From Pseudomonadota bacterium (GTDB lineage Bacteria > Pseudomonadota > Alphaproteobacteria > Sphingomonadales > Sphingomonadaceae): a stretch of DNA of 64,000 nucleotides. Below the pieces are notes generated by a model, which made no database searches, was not told where the DNA came from, and was given only the letters and a program-made list of their open reading frames with translations. Shown here piece after piece: positions 26,683 through 34,245 of the stretch; within the stretch, counting starts at the first letter, position 1, and each line of letters starts with the position of its first letter. The position numbers and the translations under genes are program-made. Where the stretch lies: the NCBI GenBank assembly GCA_023457895.1, contig JAEXAY010000033.1, positions 1 to 64,000 on the forward strand. Direction: 5' to 3'.

Positions 26683-26725
26683 TTTTCAAGTCAATAGTCA
26701 AAACGGGACACTGTCCATCACGCGG

Positions 26726-27406
26726 TCAGAACGGCTTGACCGAGCCCAGAAGCGAAATGATGATCAGGAGAATATAAACAACGAAAACCCATACACGCGT
26801 ATAGTCCATCGTGCGGCGAAGCGGGATTTCGGTTTCGTCGCTTGATCCTTCGGCCAGCAGCCTGCCCAGTTGCGGCCCCACCGGCTTGAACGCGACGTCG
26901 ATCATGATGGCTGCAAGGAACAGGATACCGAATAGCAACGCCTTGCTGGCCAGCCAGACCGGGCCAAGTGGGGCACCTGTCAGCAGTGATTGCGCGCCAA
27001 GCCAGAGGTAGCCGGCCGCAATCAGATTCTTCAGCCAAAATTCGATTTTGCGGTTGCGGGTAGCGCGCGGTGTCTGATCGTGGAGATGCGCATCCCAGAC
27101 CAGCCACAACCATGCAAGGCCGGCAATCCAGGCCGCCACGAGCAGGGCATCGGGCACATCCCAATATCCGCCAAGATCGACGACGGACAGCGAAACCGGC
27201 ACCATCAGCGCCCAGGCCGTCCTTGGGACCATGTCGATCATGACGAGGAGCTTGAGCAGGGCGATCCGCTGATCCAGCGAATAAACCGTCCGTCTACGGA
27301 AACTCTGTCCAGCGCAGAACACGCCGACATCCCCGCCGAGCCACAGGACAAACAGGAACATGTGAAAATAAACCATCAACGGGTAAGCAAGGTCGGTGAT
27401 TGCCAT
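26726..27406 (-). CDS. Integral membrane protein (paralogue 1)
   Basis: 226 aa with about five hydrophobic segments: residues 5-30, 55-75, 85-105, 125-165 and 200-222. It is homologous to the 220-aa protein at 32567. Both have a His in the first membrane segment followed by WLGG/S(D/E), and both end with a basic loop (LRRTMDYTR or IKRTYVRAT), a hydrophobic helix and KP-F/A. I cannot name the family. The conserved membrane His suggests haem or metal binding, perhaps a quinone- or electron-linked role. The start is 53 bases from an operator palindrome. Confidence 0.82.
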   Translation of the reverse strand: MAITDLAYPLMVYFHMFLFVLWLGGDVGVFCAGQSFRRRTVYSLDQRIALLKLLVMIDMVPRTAWALMVPVSLSVVDLGGYWDVPDALLVAAWIAGLAWLWLVWDAHLHDQTPRATRNRKIEFWLKNLIAAGYLWLGAQSLLTGAPLGPVWLASKALLFGILFLAAIMIDVAFKPVGPQLGRLLAEGSSDETEIPLRRTMDYTRVWVFVVYILLIIISLLGSVKPF

Positions 27407-27427
27407 GTCTGATCCCTTAACTACCGG

Positions 27428-27474
27428 AAGCGCTTGACAGTCGCCTGATTACATGAAAATTTGTCCGGACAAAT
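27428..27474 (+). promoter_or_regulatory. Promoter-operator block with perfect operator copy 2 (27459-27474)
   Basis: TTGACA at 27434-27439 followed 17 bases later by AAATTT inside ATTTGTCCGGACAAAT. The whole 47-base block is 43/47 identical to 38722-38768 in front of the second TonB receptor, so promoter and operator were conserved or copied together. It serves the rightward gene at 27650 and perhaps the divergent membrane protein. Confidence 0.8.
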
Positions 27475-27649
27475 AGAAAATAAATTCAATACCCTCGTCC
27501 ACCACAAGGAGGGATGCTCTCTGCGGCCGTTTCACGCGCAGAACCAACTCGGAAACTGCAACCTCTCGCCAGGCGGATTGAAAGATTAGTGGTGTCCCAA
27601 GGGACGAAGCGGATCTTATAGTCTTATAAAGCCAAAAAGGAACTAGCCC

Positions 27650-28381
27650 ATGCAACACAGGACAATCAGCGGCCGGATCCGCTACACATCAAAGAAGCCC
27701 GAGATGCTGGATCAGGAGCGCGGACGCGAATGGTTCAGCTTCACCCACCACAGCGATGGCAGCACGATCTTCCGCGCCCGATGCGAGATCGAAGAGCCGA
27801 ATCCGGCGGTGCTCCGCGACATTATATACACGCTCGATCCGGAAGGTCGGCCGCAAGATCTTCATGTGCATCTGACCATCGGCGACCGGATGATGGGTTC
27901 CGGCTGGATGCATCATTTTCCGGGCGAAGACGGCGGCGTGATCGAATGCGAAAGCTATGGCCCAAGCATCGGCCGTATTTCGCAGAAGATGCCTTACACC
28001 GGAAGCATCGACGGCTTTGGCACCCATCCGATCGCCGGCGATGGATATACGACTCGTTGCATGGACCTCAGCAAGGGACCGCATCGCCGTAACATCCGTG
28101 TTTTCCTTCCCTCACCCGACCATCGCGGGGCAACCCCGCCCATCATTTCCGAAGTCAACATCGGCCTTGAATATGTCGGTGAGGAAAGGGTCACTGTTGC
28201 GGCGGGCACCTTCGACTGCCGCCACTTCCGCTTTGTCGACGACGAAGGGCCGGGCATGGGCGGCATCCAACACCCCCATTATGACATGTGGGTGACGGCC
28301 GATGATGACGCGATTTTCGTCCAGGGCGGCGTCGGCGGCTATATGCAGACCTGGTACGAACTGGTCGAACTCGAACGCTAA
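27650..28381 (+). CDS. Conserved protein of unknown function, DUF3108-like beta-rich fold
   Basis: 243 aa; AAGGA precedes the ATG. There is no signal peptide or membrane segment. The sequence is rich in beta-type stretches with many His and aromatic residues (FTHHSDGS, GWMHHFPGED). The part VNIGLEYVGEERVTVAAGTFDCRHFRFVDD resembles DUF3108-type proteins, in which VxVPAGxFxxxxF is common. Function unknown; it may bind a lipophilic compound. It is monocistronic, behind an operator-containing promoter block about 175 bases upstream, and ends at a strong hairpin. Confidence 0.75.
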   Translation: MQHRTISGRIRYTSKKPEMLDQERGREWFSFTHHSDGSTIFRARCEIEEPNPAVLRDIIYTLDPEGRPQDLHVHLTIGDRMMGSGWMHHFPGEDGGVIECESYGPSIGRISQKMPYTGSIDGFGTHPIAGDGYTTRCMDLSKGPHRRNIRVFLPSPDHRGATPPIISEVNIGLEYVGEERVTVAAGTFDCRHFRFVDDEGPGMGGIQHPHYDMWVTADDDAIFVQGGVGGYMQTWYELVELER

Positions 28382-28404
28382 GACCGCTGCGCGTCTGGCA
28401 ATTG

Positions 28405-28431
28405 CTGCCGGCCGAAGAAGCCGGCCGGCAG
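28405..28431. terminator. Bidirectional terminator hairpin
   Basis: CTGCCGGCC and GGCCGGCAG form a perfect 9-bp GC stem with a 9-base loop. It fills the 50-base gap between the convergent stops at 28381 and 28432. CAATT-type sequence flanks it on both sides. Confidence 0.65.
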
Positions 28432-29307
28432 TCAATTCCCTTGCCTCAACTCACGTAACAAGGCCTTGGCCAGATCGTCGATTACGGCGCGCTTGCGCCG
28501 CATCAGAAAGACTGGCGTGGTCCAGGCGCCCTGCCCCAGATCGCGCCATTGCAGATTGGCCATCCCCTCGCACAGCGACTGCGGCAGAATGGCAAGGCAT
28601 TGCGAGTTCTGTACCGCCTGCAGGATGAACAATACGGACGTCGTCATTATCCACGGACGCGGTGGCGTAAGGCCAGCGCTGCGAAACGCATCCATGATCT
28701 GAATGTCGAGCACCGCCGTGTTGCGTCCGATAATCCATCGCGATCCGGCAAGGTCGGAAAGGCTGGTGGCGGCTGACAGCTTCTCGTTCTCGGTACTGCC
28801 GGCCACGCCCCATCGTTCGAGGGCAAGTTGTTCGAGCAAGACGCTGTCGGCCCGCTCGCCGATCTGCGATGAAATCGCCACGTCAATTTCGCCGCGATTG
28901 AGCCGGGCAATGAATTCCGGCTCGATCCCGCTTTCGACATCAATGCGCACACCCGGATACTGTTCGGAAAACCGCATCACCTGTTTGCCGAACTTGCTCG
29001 TCGCTGCAATCGGGCTGAGGCCAATCACCAGCCGTCCTCGTTGCAGGCCAAGCGCTGCGCTAGCAGTGTGTTGCAGATGACCCGCTTCCGCCAGAATTTG
29101 GCGGGCATGTTCGGTGATGGATTCACCCAGCCGGGACAGCACCATGCCCCGGGCGTTGCGTTCGAACAGCTTGCCGCCCAACGCCGCCTCAAGCCGTCCA
29201 AGGCTTTTTGAAAGCGCCTGTTGCGTAACACCGACCCGTTCAGCCGCAGTAGAAAGGCTGCCAGCTTCGGCGACGGCAAGAAAATGGGATAGCTGCCTCA
29301 ATTCCAT
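28432..29307 (-). CDS. LysR-family transcriptional regulator (paralogue B)
   Basis: 291 aa, the same length as paralogue A (8656) and strongly similar throughout (MELRQLSHFLAVAEAGSLSTAAERVGVTQQALSKSL...). The N-terminal winged helix-turn-helix is followed by a LysR effector domain. It is divergent from the module B flavoprotein across a 108-base gap, matching module A in mirror orientation. It probably regulates that flavoprotein operon; the effector is unknown. Confidence 0.93.
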   Translation of the reverse strand: MELRQLSHFLAVAEAGSLSTAAERVGVTQQALSKSLGRLEAALGGKLFERNARGMVLSRLGESITEHARQILAEAGHLQHTASAALGLQRGRLVIGLSPIAATSKFGKQVMRFSEQYPGVRIDVESGIEPEFIARLNRGEIDVAISSQIGERADSVLLEQLALERWGVAGSTENEKLSAATSLSDLAGSRWIIGRNTAVLDIQIMDAFRSAGLTPPRPWIMTTSVLFILQAVQNSQCLAILPQSLCEGMANLQWRDLGQGAWTTPVFLMRRKRAVIDDLAKALLRELRQGN

Positions 29308-29310
29308 CGC

Positions 29311-29332
29311 TCAACATACAACCATAGGTTGA
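29311..29332. promoter_or_regulatory. Probable LysR B operator
   Basis: Nested inverted repeats: outer TCAAC...GTTGA and inner CAACC-ATA-GGTTG (29319-29331). It begins 4 bases upstream of the LysR B start codon. The equivalent site of module A is a different sequence but also has GTTG/CAAC arms. Confidence 0.5.
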
Positions 29333-29415
29333 CGAAAAAGACAACTGGTTGCTGGCAGCGCCCGGGGCTCCCGATCTAGCCTGACCCCAGTCGATAGTTT
29401 TGGGAGAAGTAAGCC

Positions 29416-30945
29416 ATGGCCAGTCTGAACAGCGTAAAACAATGGGACGAAGTCGTCGATGTACTGATCTGCGGATATGGATGCGCAGGTGCTTCGGCCG
29501 CAATCGAGGCCCGTGATACCGCGCCCGATGCGCGCATTCTGATTGTCGAAAAGGCTCCTGAAGAATTTGCTGGCGGAAACTGCCGTGTTTCGGGCCAGTC
29601 GATGCTGATTTCAAAGAATAAGGAAGCGCTGAAGGATTATCAGCGCAAAATGAGCGCCGCCAGCCCTGTGCCGGAAGCACTGCTTGACGACTGGGCGGAT
29701 CGCATGGTCAATCTGGAACCCTGGATCCAGCAGATCGCAGCAGATGCCGGGCAGGAATTCCTCCGTGGCACCGGTTTCAGCGAGCGCGACGCGGTTCTCG
29801 AATTTCCCGAATTTGGCGCGCGGGATGCGGTCGCCTACACTTCCACCATCCTGCCCATTCCCTCAGGCGTGTGGATGGCGCTCAAGGCCAATGTCGAAAA
29901 GCGCAACGTGCCGATCTGGTTCGACACGCGACTGGTCGACCTGATCCAGGACCCGGACACGCTCGAAGTGTTCGGCGTATGGGTCGAGCAAAATGGGCAG
30001 CGCAAGACGATCCGCGCAGAAAAGGGCGTGATCGTCGCAATCGGCGGCTATGAAGCTTCTCCGCAGATGCAGCGGGATTATTATGGCCTGTCCAACGTGG
30101 TTCCGCTCGGCACCCCGTACAACACGGGCGATGGTCTGCGGATCATGCAAAAAGCCGGCGCCGACATGTGGCACCTGCGCAACCAGGGACAGTCGGGCGG
30201 TGTATGGCCGGGCATCCACTTGCCGCATCAGAAGACGGCTTATCTGCGCAACTTCATGCTTCCCGCCTTTAGCTGGTTCGACATCGATAACCAGGGCCGC
30301 CGTTTCTACAATGAGGCGAACGAACTGCAGCTCACCCACTACAAGGAAAAGAAGCACGGCCGCTTCGTCGACGTGCCGCTGAACATTGCCCATCCGGTCC
30401 ATATGATCTTCGATGAATCGACACGGCAGGCCGGCAAGCTCGTTTTGGAGGTGATGACCTGGAGCGCGGTCGTTGTGGGCGAAGAGTGGAGCGATGACAA
30501 CAGCAAGGAGGTCGATGCGGGCCTCATCCACAAGGCTGACACGATTGCCGAACTGGCCGCAAAGATCGGCGTCGATCCCGCTGTGCTGGAAGAAGAGGTC
30601 GCCCGGTACAACGCAAGTTGCGCAGCCGGACATGACGAGGTCATGGGCCGCAATCCCGATACCCTGCTGCCGGTAGCAAACGGTCCCTTCTACGCGCTGC
30701 CGATCACACCGGCGATCGTCTGCACGGGCGGCGGGGCGCGCCGCAACATGGATGGCGTCGTGTTCGGCCACGACGACCAGCCAATCGCACGGCTCTATGA
30801 AGCCGGCGAGCTCGGCTCGTTCATTTCGGACCTCTACCAGAACGGCTCCTACCTGACGGAAGCCATGATTACCGGCCGCGGTGCGGCGCGAAGCGTTCTC
30901 GCGCTCGAGCCTTCGACACTGCCTGAAACCGCAGAAGCGGCCTGA
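29416..30945 (+). CDS. FAD-binding oxidoreductase of the fumarate reductase flavoprotein family (paralogue B)
   Basis: 509 aa; GGGAGAAG precedes the ATG. The FAD motif CGYGCAG lies at residues 19-25. It is homologous along its full length to the module A protein (7021), with long identical stretches, for example around YYGLSNVVPLGTPYNTGDG. No signal peptide. It catalyses an FAD-dependent dehydrogenation or reduction of an unknown substrate. It is followed after one base by the 69-aa protein. Two conserved copies under separate LysR proteins suggest different but related substrates or inducers. Confidence 0.9.
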   Translation: MASLNSVKQWDEVVDVLICGYGCAGASAAIEARDTAPDARILIVEKAPEEFAGGNCRVSGQSMLISKNKEALKDYQRKMSAASPVPEALLDDWADRMVNLEPWIQQIAADAGQEFLRGTGFSERDAVLEFPEFGARDAVAYTSTILPIPSGVWMALKANVEKRNVPIWFDTRLVDLIQDPDTLEVFGVWVEQNGQRKTIRAEKGVIVAIGGYEASPQMQRDYYGLSNVVPLGTPYNTGDGLRIMQKAGADMWHLRNQGQSGGVWPGIHLPHQKTAYLRNFMLPAFSWFDIDNQGRRFYNEANELQLTHYKEKKHGRFVDVPLNIAHPVHMIFDESTRQAGKLVLEVMTWSAVVVGEEWSDDNSKEVDAGLIHKADTIAELAAKIGVDPAVLEEEVARYNASCAAGHDEVMGRNPDTLLPVANGPFYALPITPAIVCTGGGARRNMDGVVFGHDDQPIARLYEAGELGSFISDLYQNGSYLTEAMITGRGAARSVLALEPSTLPETAEAA

Positions 30946-30946
30946 C

Positions 30947-31156
30947 ATGCTCGTCAAGACTCCCGCCATCAAACTCGGTGTGGAAGTCCGTGAAACTCGC
31001 GTCGAGGAGGGCCGGCTCATCCTTTCCGGCGTAGCCAATGCGATGCCGTGCACGGTCGAGATTGGAGATCAGGAGCTTGTTCGCTTGGCCGGAAAACTGT
31101 TTCGGCCCGCGGTGATCGGGATGGCTCTTCGCGGCTTGATGAAAAAACCGGGCTGA
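30947..31156 (+). CDS. Conserved ~70-aa flavoprotein-associated protein (paralogue B)
   Basis: 69 aa, starting with ATG one base after the flavoprotein stop. It is clearly homologous to the 75-aa module A protein (MLVKTPAIKLGVEVRE, LSGVANAMPCTVEI, RPAVIGMALRGL). No motif of a known family is visible. One conserved Cys (in MPCTVEI) is present in both. The preserved order flavoprotein-small protein in both modules supports a physical or functional link. Confidence 0.82.
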   Translation: MLVKTPAIKLGVEVRETRVEEGRLILSGVANAMPCTVEIGDQELVRLAGKLFRPAVIGMALRGLMKKPG

Positions 31157-31163
31157 TCTGCTA

Positions 31164-31194
31164 GCGGTGTCGGCGCACCACGCGTCGACACCGC
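31164..31194 (+). terminator. Hairpin between module B small protein and nitrilase homologue
   Basis: GCGGTGTCG and CGACACCGC form a perfect 9-bp stem with a 13-base loop, 8 bases after the stop codon. There is no T-tract, so it may attenuate rather than terminate. Confidence 0.45.
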
Positions 31195-31207
31195 ATAGCA
31201 ATAAAAC

Positions 31208-31223
31208 AAATGTCCGGACGAGA
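31208..31223. promoter_or_regulatory. Degenerate operator copy upstream of exported nitrilase homologue
   Basis: AAATGTCCGGACGAGA keeps the 8-bp core GTCCGGAC (31212-31219) but loses the outer T/A arms. It sits only about 10 bases before the start codon and abuts the ribosome site, so it could act as a roadblock or be chance. Confidence 0.45.
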
Positions 31224-31232
31224 GAGGATGAC

Positions 31233-32474
31233 ATGAAACGAATCACCGGCACGGCACGCGCCTCCGCGAGCCACGAAAATCAAGGGTTGCACCCGGTCGC
31301 GGTGCTTCCAGCCGCTCCGATATTGTCGAGGCGGGCATTGCTGGCCGGAGCGGGCGGCGCCGGACTCGCCACTGCACTTGGTGTTTCGGCTCCCGCTATC
31401 GCTCAATCTTCCAGCCGCCCCGCTGCAGTCGCTGCCCACCCCAAGGTTAATGTCAGTGTCAGCGCGGACGGTACCTATCCTGTCGTTCCTCTTTCCAAAC
31501 AGATCTGGACTCTCGGAGTAGCACAGTCTCGTTCAATTCCGGTTGATTTGAAACGCGTTACCGCGAGCCGCCGGGATAATCTCAATCACATGGTCGGCCT
31601 CATCGACGCCGCCTTTGCCTTTGGCGGCGGTCCGGATCTGCTCTTCTTTCACGAGTTTCCGATTACCGGCTTCGGCGCGGGTTGGACGCGAGACGATGTA
31701 CTCAAAGTCGCGATCGAAATTCCGGGAGAAGAAACCGAAGCCATCGCCCAAAAGGCGCGCCAGTACGGCATCTACATCGTTTTCGGTTCCTATGCGAAGG
31801 ATCCCGATTGGCCAGGTCATGTCCTGTCGATCACGACGATCATGGGACCTGACGGCCGGATTCTTGCACGCGACTGGAAGGCCCGCAACATCAAAGGGGT
31901 ATTTGGCGGTGAAATCGAGCTTTTCACCACCACGATCTATGATGTGCTCGATCGATTTGTCGAAATGTATGGCCGCGACGCGATCCTTCCGGTCGTCCAG
32001 ACGCCCCTCGGCAATCTCGCTACCAGTTCTGTCCAGCGCGAACCTGAAATCTTCCGCGCCCTCGCGATAAAGGGAGCTGAGGTAATTCTGCGGACCGCCA
32101 CCGGCGGCTTTGCACCCGTTGATATAGCGGCCACCTCACTTTACAACGGCGTCTACACCGCCGTGGCCAACAACGCCATCTCGCCAGGATCCCCTTTCTT
32201 TGAAGACAGCAACGCCGGAGGTTCGGCAATTTACGGCCCCGATGGCGAAGCATTGGCCAAAGCAAAATCACCAAATGAGACGCTGGTATCTGCGCGCATT
32301 CCGATTGGCAGCTTCCGCGCCCGCCACCGTCAACCAACCATCCATCCGCCTTTGTATGATGATGTGATGGAGCGGTATAATCCACGGTTCCCACCCAATC
32401 TATTCAGCGATTACGTACCGTCAGACCTGAAGGATGCTGGCCGTTACCTGCGCGACAAGGGCCGCTGGAAATGA
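31233..32474 (+). CDS. Tat-exported nitrilase-superfamily protein lacking the catalytic Cys
   Basis: 413 aa from ATG 31233 (AGAGGA upstream). Twin-arginine signal: SRRALLAGAGGAG (about 32-44) ending in APAIAQ, so it is probably periplasmic, unusual for nitrilases. In the hydrolase domain the Glu (FFHE, E141) and Lys (RDWK, K216) are present. The nucleophile segment reads NLATSSVQREPE, putting Ser265 where Cys belongs (six residues before Pro-Glu). Either a Ser variant with another chemistry or a non-catalytic binding protein. It occupies the module B position that the tandem nitrilase holds in module A. Confidence 0.85.
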   Translation: MKRITGTARASASHENQGLHPVAVLPAAPILSRRALLAGAGGAGLATALGVSAPAIAQSSSRPAAVAAHPKVNVSVSADGTYPVVPLSKQIWTLGVAQSRSIPVDLKRVTASRRDNLNHMVGLIDAAFAFGGGPDLLFFHEFPITGFGAGWTRDDVLKVAIEIPGEETEAIAQKARQYGIYIVFGSYAKDPDWPGHVLSITTIMGPDGRILARDWKARNIKGVFGGEIELFTTTIYDVLDRFVEMYGRDAILPVVQTPLGNLATSSVQREPEIFRALAIKGAEVILRTATGGFAPVDIAATSLYNGVYTAVANNAISPGSPFFEDSNAGGSAIYGPDGEALAKAKSPNETLVSARIPIGSFRARHRQPTIHPPLYDDVMERYNPRFPPNLFSDYVPSDLKDAGRYLRDKGRWK

Positions 32475-32566
32475 CTATTGACGGAGACACTGAACTCCTT
32501 GCGTGACCTTCTGCCCCGCTGGCGCCTGCAGGTGAGATTGGAGCGCGCCAGCCGCGAGAGTGCAGC

Positions 32567-33229
32567 ATGCTGACTGAATGGCTATTGGTCGCGCATATTG
32601 CAGTTCTGGGTTATTGGCTCGGCTCCGAACTCGTCATCAATCGCACCTATCATTATGTTGCTTACAGCGATGCGATGCCCTTCGCCGAACGCGGGAGGCT
32701 GATGGAACATGTCATGCACGTGGACCAGCATGTGCGTTATGCTCTGGTGCTACAGGCAACTCTGGGGCCGATACTTGCGATGCTCTACGGCTTCATTCCG
32801 GGGGGCAGCCTTGCGGCAACGGGTGCGGGGCTGTTTGGAGCTTTCTGGCTTGCCTTTGTTGAGTTGGTCCACCGTCTGCGGCACGGGAGCGCCGGCCAGA
32901 TCCTTGGGATGATCGATCGTAGTTCGCGCTATGTCCTGATGCTCGTGCTGCTTGCCGTTGCTGCCGGCCTTATCGGCGGCAACTGGCCAATGCCCGCATG
33001 GCTACGCTGGAAGATCGCGCTGTTTGCCGGGGTGATAGCCTGCGGTGTGGGCATACGGATAGCCCTCATCGCGCATTTCCGCACCTGGGCAATCATGGAA
33101 CGCTTCGGGCCGGACGGCGAAACCAATGCGATCATCAAACGCACCTATGTCCGGGCAACATCGGTCTTGGTGCTGCTGTGGGTTTTTATTGCTGCCATCA
33201 CCATCCTCAGCGTCTTGAAACCGGCATGA
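32567..33229 (+). CDS. Integral membrane protein (paralogue 2)
   Basis: 220 aa with about five hydrophobic segments (5-25, 58-78, 80-100, 122-142, 150-168 and a last one at 195-215). It is homologous to the 226-aa protein at 26726: a His in the first membrane segment then YWLGSE, and a closing IKRTYVRAT...ILSVLKPA. It also has a His-rich loop (EHVMHVDQHVRY) absent from paralogue 1. Family unknown; a haem- or metal-carrying membrane protein is possible. It lies 92 bases after the nitrilase homologue and may be co-transcribed with it. Confidence 0.8.
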   Translation: MLTEWLLVAHIAVLGYWLGSELVINRTYHYVAYSDAMPFAERGRLMEHVMHVDQHVRYALVLQATLGPILAMLYGFIPGGSLAATGAGLFGAFWLAFVELVHRLRHGSAGQILGMIDRSSRYVLMLVLLAVAAGLIGGNWPMPAWLRWKIALFAGVIACGVGIRIALIAHFRTWAIMERFGPDGETNAIIKRTYVRATSVLVLLWVFIAAITILSVLKPA

Positions 33230-33264
33230 CGCGGCGTACGGACAAGGTCGATTTTCGAACGAAA

Positions 33265-33280
33265 AGTTGTCCGGACATAT
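33265..33280. promoter_or_regulatory. Operator copy upstream of the DUF1838-like/amine oxidase operon
   Basis: AGTTGTCCGGACATAT keeps TTGTCCGGACA with changes at both ends. TTGACG (33280-33285) and TAGTCT (33302-33307) with a 16-base spacer form a plausible promoter immediately downstream, so the operator abuts the -35 element. Confidence 0.7.
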
Positions 33281-33332
33281 TGACGTTTGCGGTCACGGCG
33301 CTAGTCTCGGTTCCGTTAGAAAAAGGAGAGGC

Positions 33333-34244
33333 ATGATGAACAAGGCCGTGCTGCTGGGATGTGCATTGACGGGAATGATCGTATCCGGTCCGGCCAACGC
33401 CCGGCTCCTCGACCCTGCTAAGCCCGACGATGCTATCGAGATCATGAAGCGGGCCCAATGTGGGGTCAGAGATGGTGTTCCTGCGATATATCACTGGTCA
33501 GGCCGCGTATATTCCCGTGTGCAGGGTGAACCCGACCGGTTACTGTTTTCCGGTGAAGGCATGAACGTCCGCCAATGCACCACCATCACAGACCCCAAGC
33601 GCGGTACTGGCTACCGTCTCGTCAGCCGCGAAATCATGCTTTTTACGGATCCGAAAACCGGTGAGATCATCCGGCAATGGACCAACCCCTGGACCAATGA
33701 AACCGTCGAGGTGATGCATATCGCGAATGATCCGGTGAACTTCCCGGCCGCTTATCCCCGCAGCGCCGACGGCAAACCATTTACGCCAGGTTTCAAGCGG
33801 ATGGGGCCGTGGCTTGCGATGCCCAGCGAAATTCCTCTTTATTATCACAATGTTCTGGCTGGGGATTACCAGGATTATATCGGCGGAAAATATCATGCGA
33901 TGGAGATTTTTGACTTCATGGCGCCAGCCGAAGAGATACTCGATACGCGCAATGCAACCTCTTATCCGTCCATTTCCTGGGTAAGAATTTCCGACTGGAT
34001 GCCATGGATGAAGATGCGCGGCCGGCCCGGGCAGCTCGTGTTCAACGCAGTCGGGACCAAGCTGGATAGATTCGACGCATTGCCCACGCTCGTCAAAGAT
34101 GAAATCGCTTTAAATTACCCTGCCTACAACCAGCCCCCGCCGGTTAACGATACTCGACCCAACGAAACAACATGGACGGTGTTCAAGAAATGGGTCGCCG
34201 AGCGCCAGAAAACTGCGCCTCCCGCGCAAAAGGGAAGTCACTGA
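33333..34244 (+). CDS. Exported DUF1838-like protein
   Basis: 303 aa from ATG 33333 (AAGGAGAGG upstream; a second ATG follows directly). The N-terminal signal peptide LLGCALTGMIVSGPANA is cleaved near residue 24. The body, with HWSGRVYSRVQGEPDRLLFSGEGMNVR and DPKTGEIIRQWTNPWTNETVEVMH, matches the DUF1838 pattern as I know it. No enzymatic activity is established for that family; proteins of this type often sit in degradation clusters. It is separated by one base from the Tat amine oxidase gene, so periplasmic cooperation is likely. Confidence 0.8.
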   Translation: MMNKAVLLGCALTGMIVSGPANARLLDPAKPDDAIEIMKRAQCGVRDGVPAIYHWSGRVYSRVQGEPDRLLFSGEGMNVRQCTTITDPKRGTGYRLVSREIMLFTDPKTGEIIRQWTNPWTNETVEVMHIANDPVNFPAAYPRSADGKPFTPGFKRMGPWLAMPSEIPLYYHNVLAGDYQDYIGGKYHAMEIFDFMAPAEEILDTRNATSYPSISWVRISDWMPWMKMRGRPGQLVFNAVGTKLDRFDALPTLVKDEIALNYPAYNQPPPVNDTRPNETTWTVFKKWVAERQKTAPPAQKGSH

Positions 34245-34245
34245 C

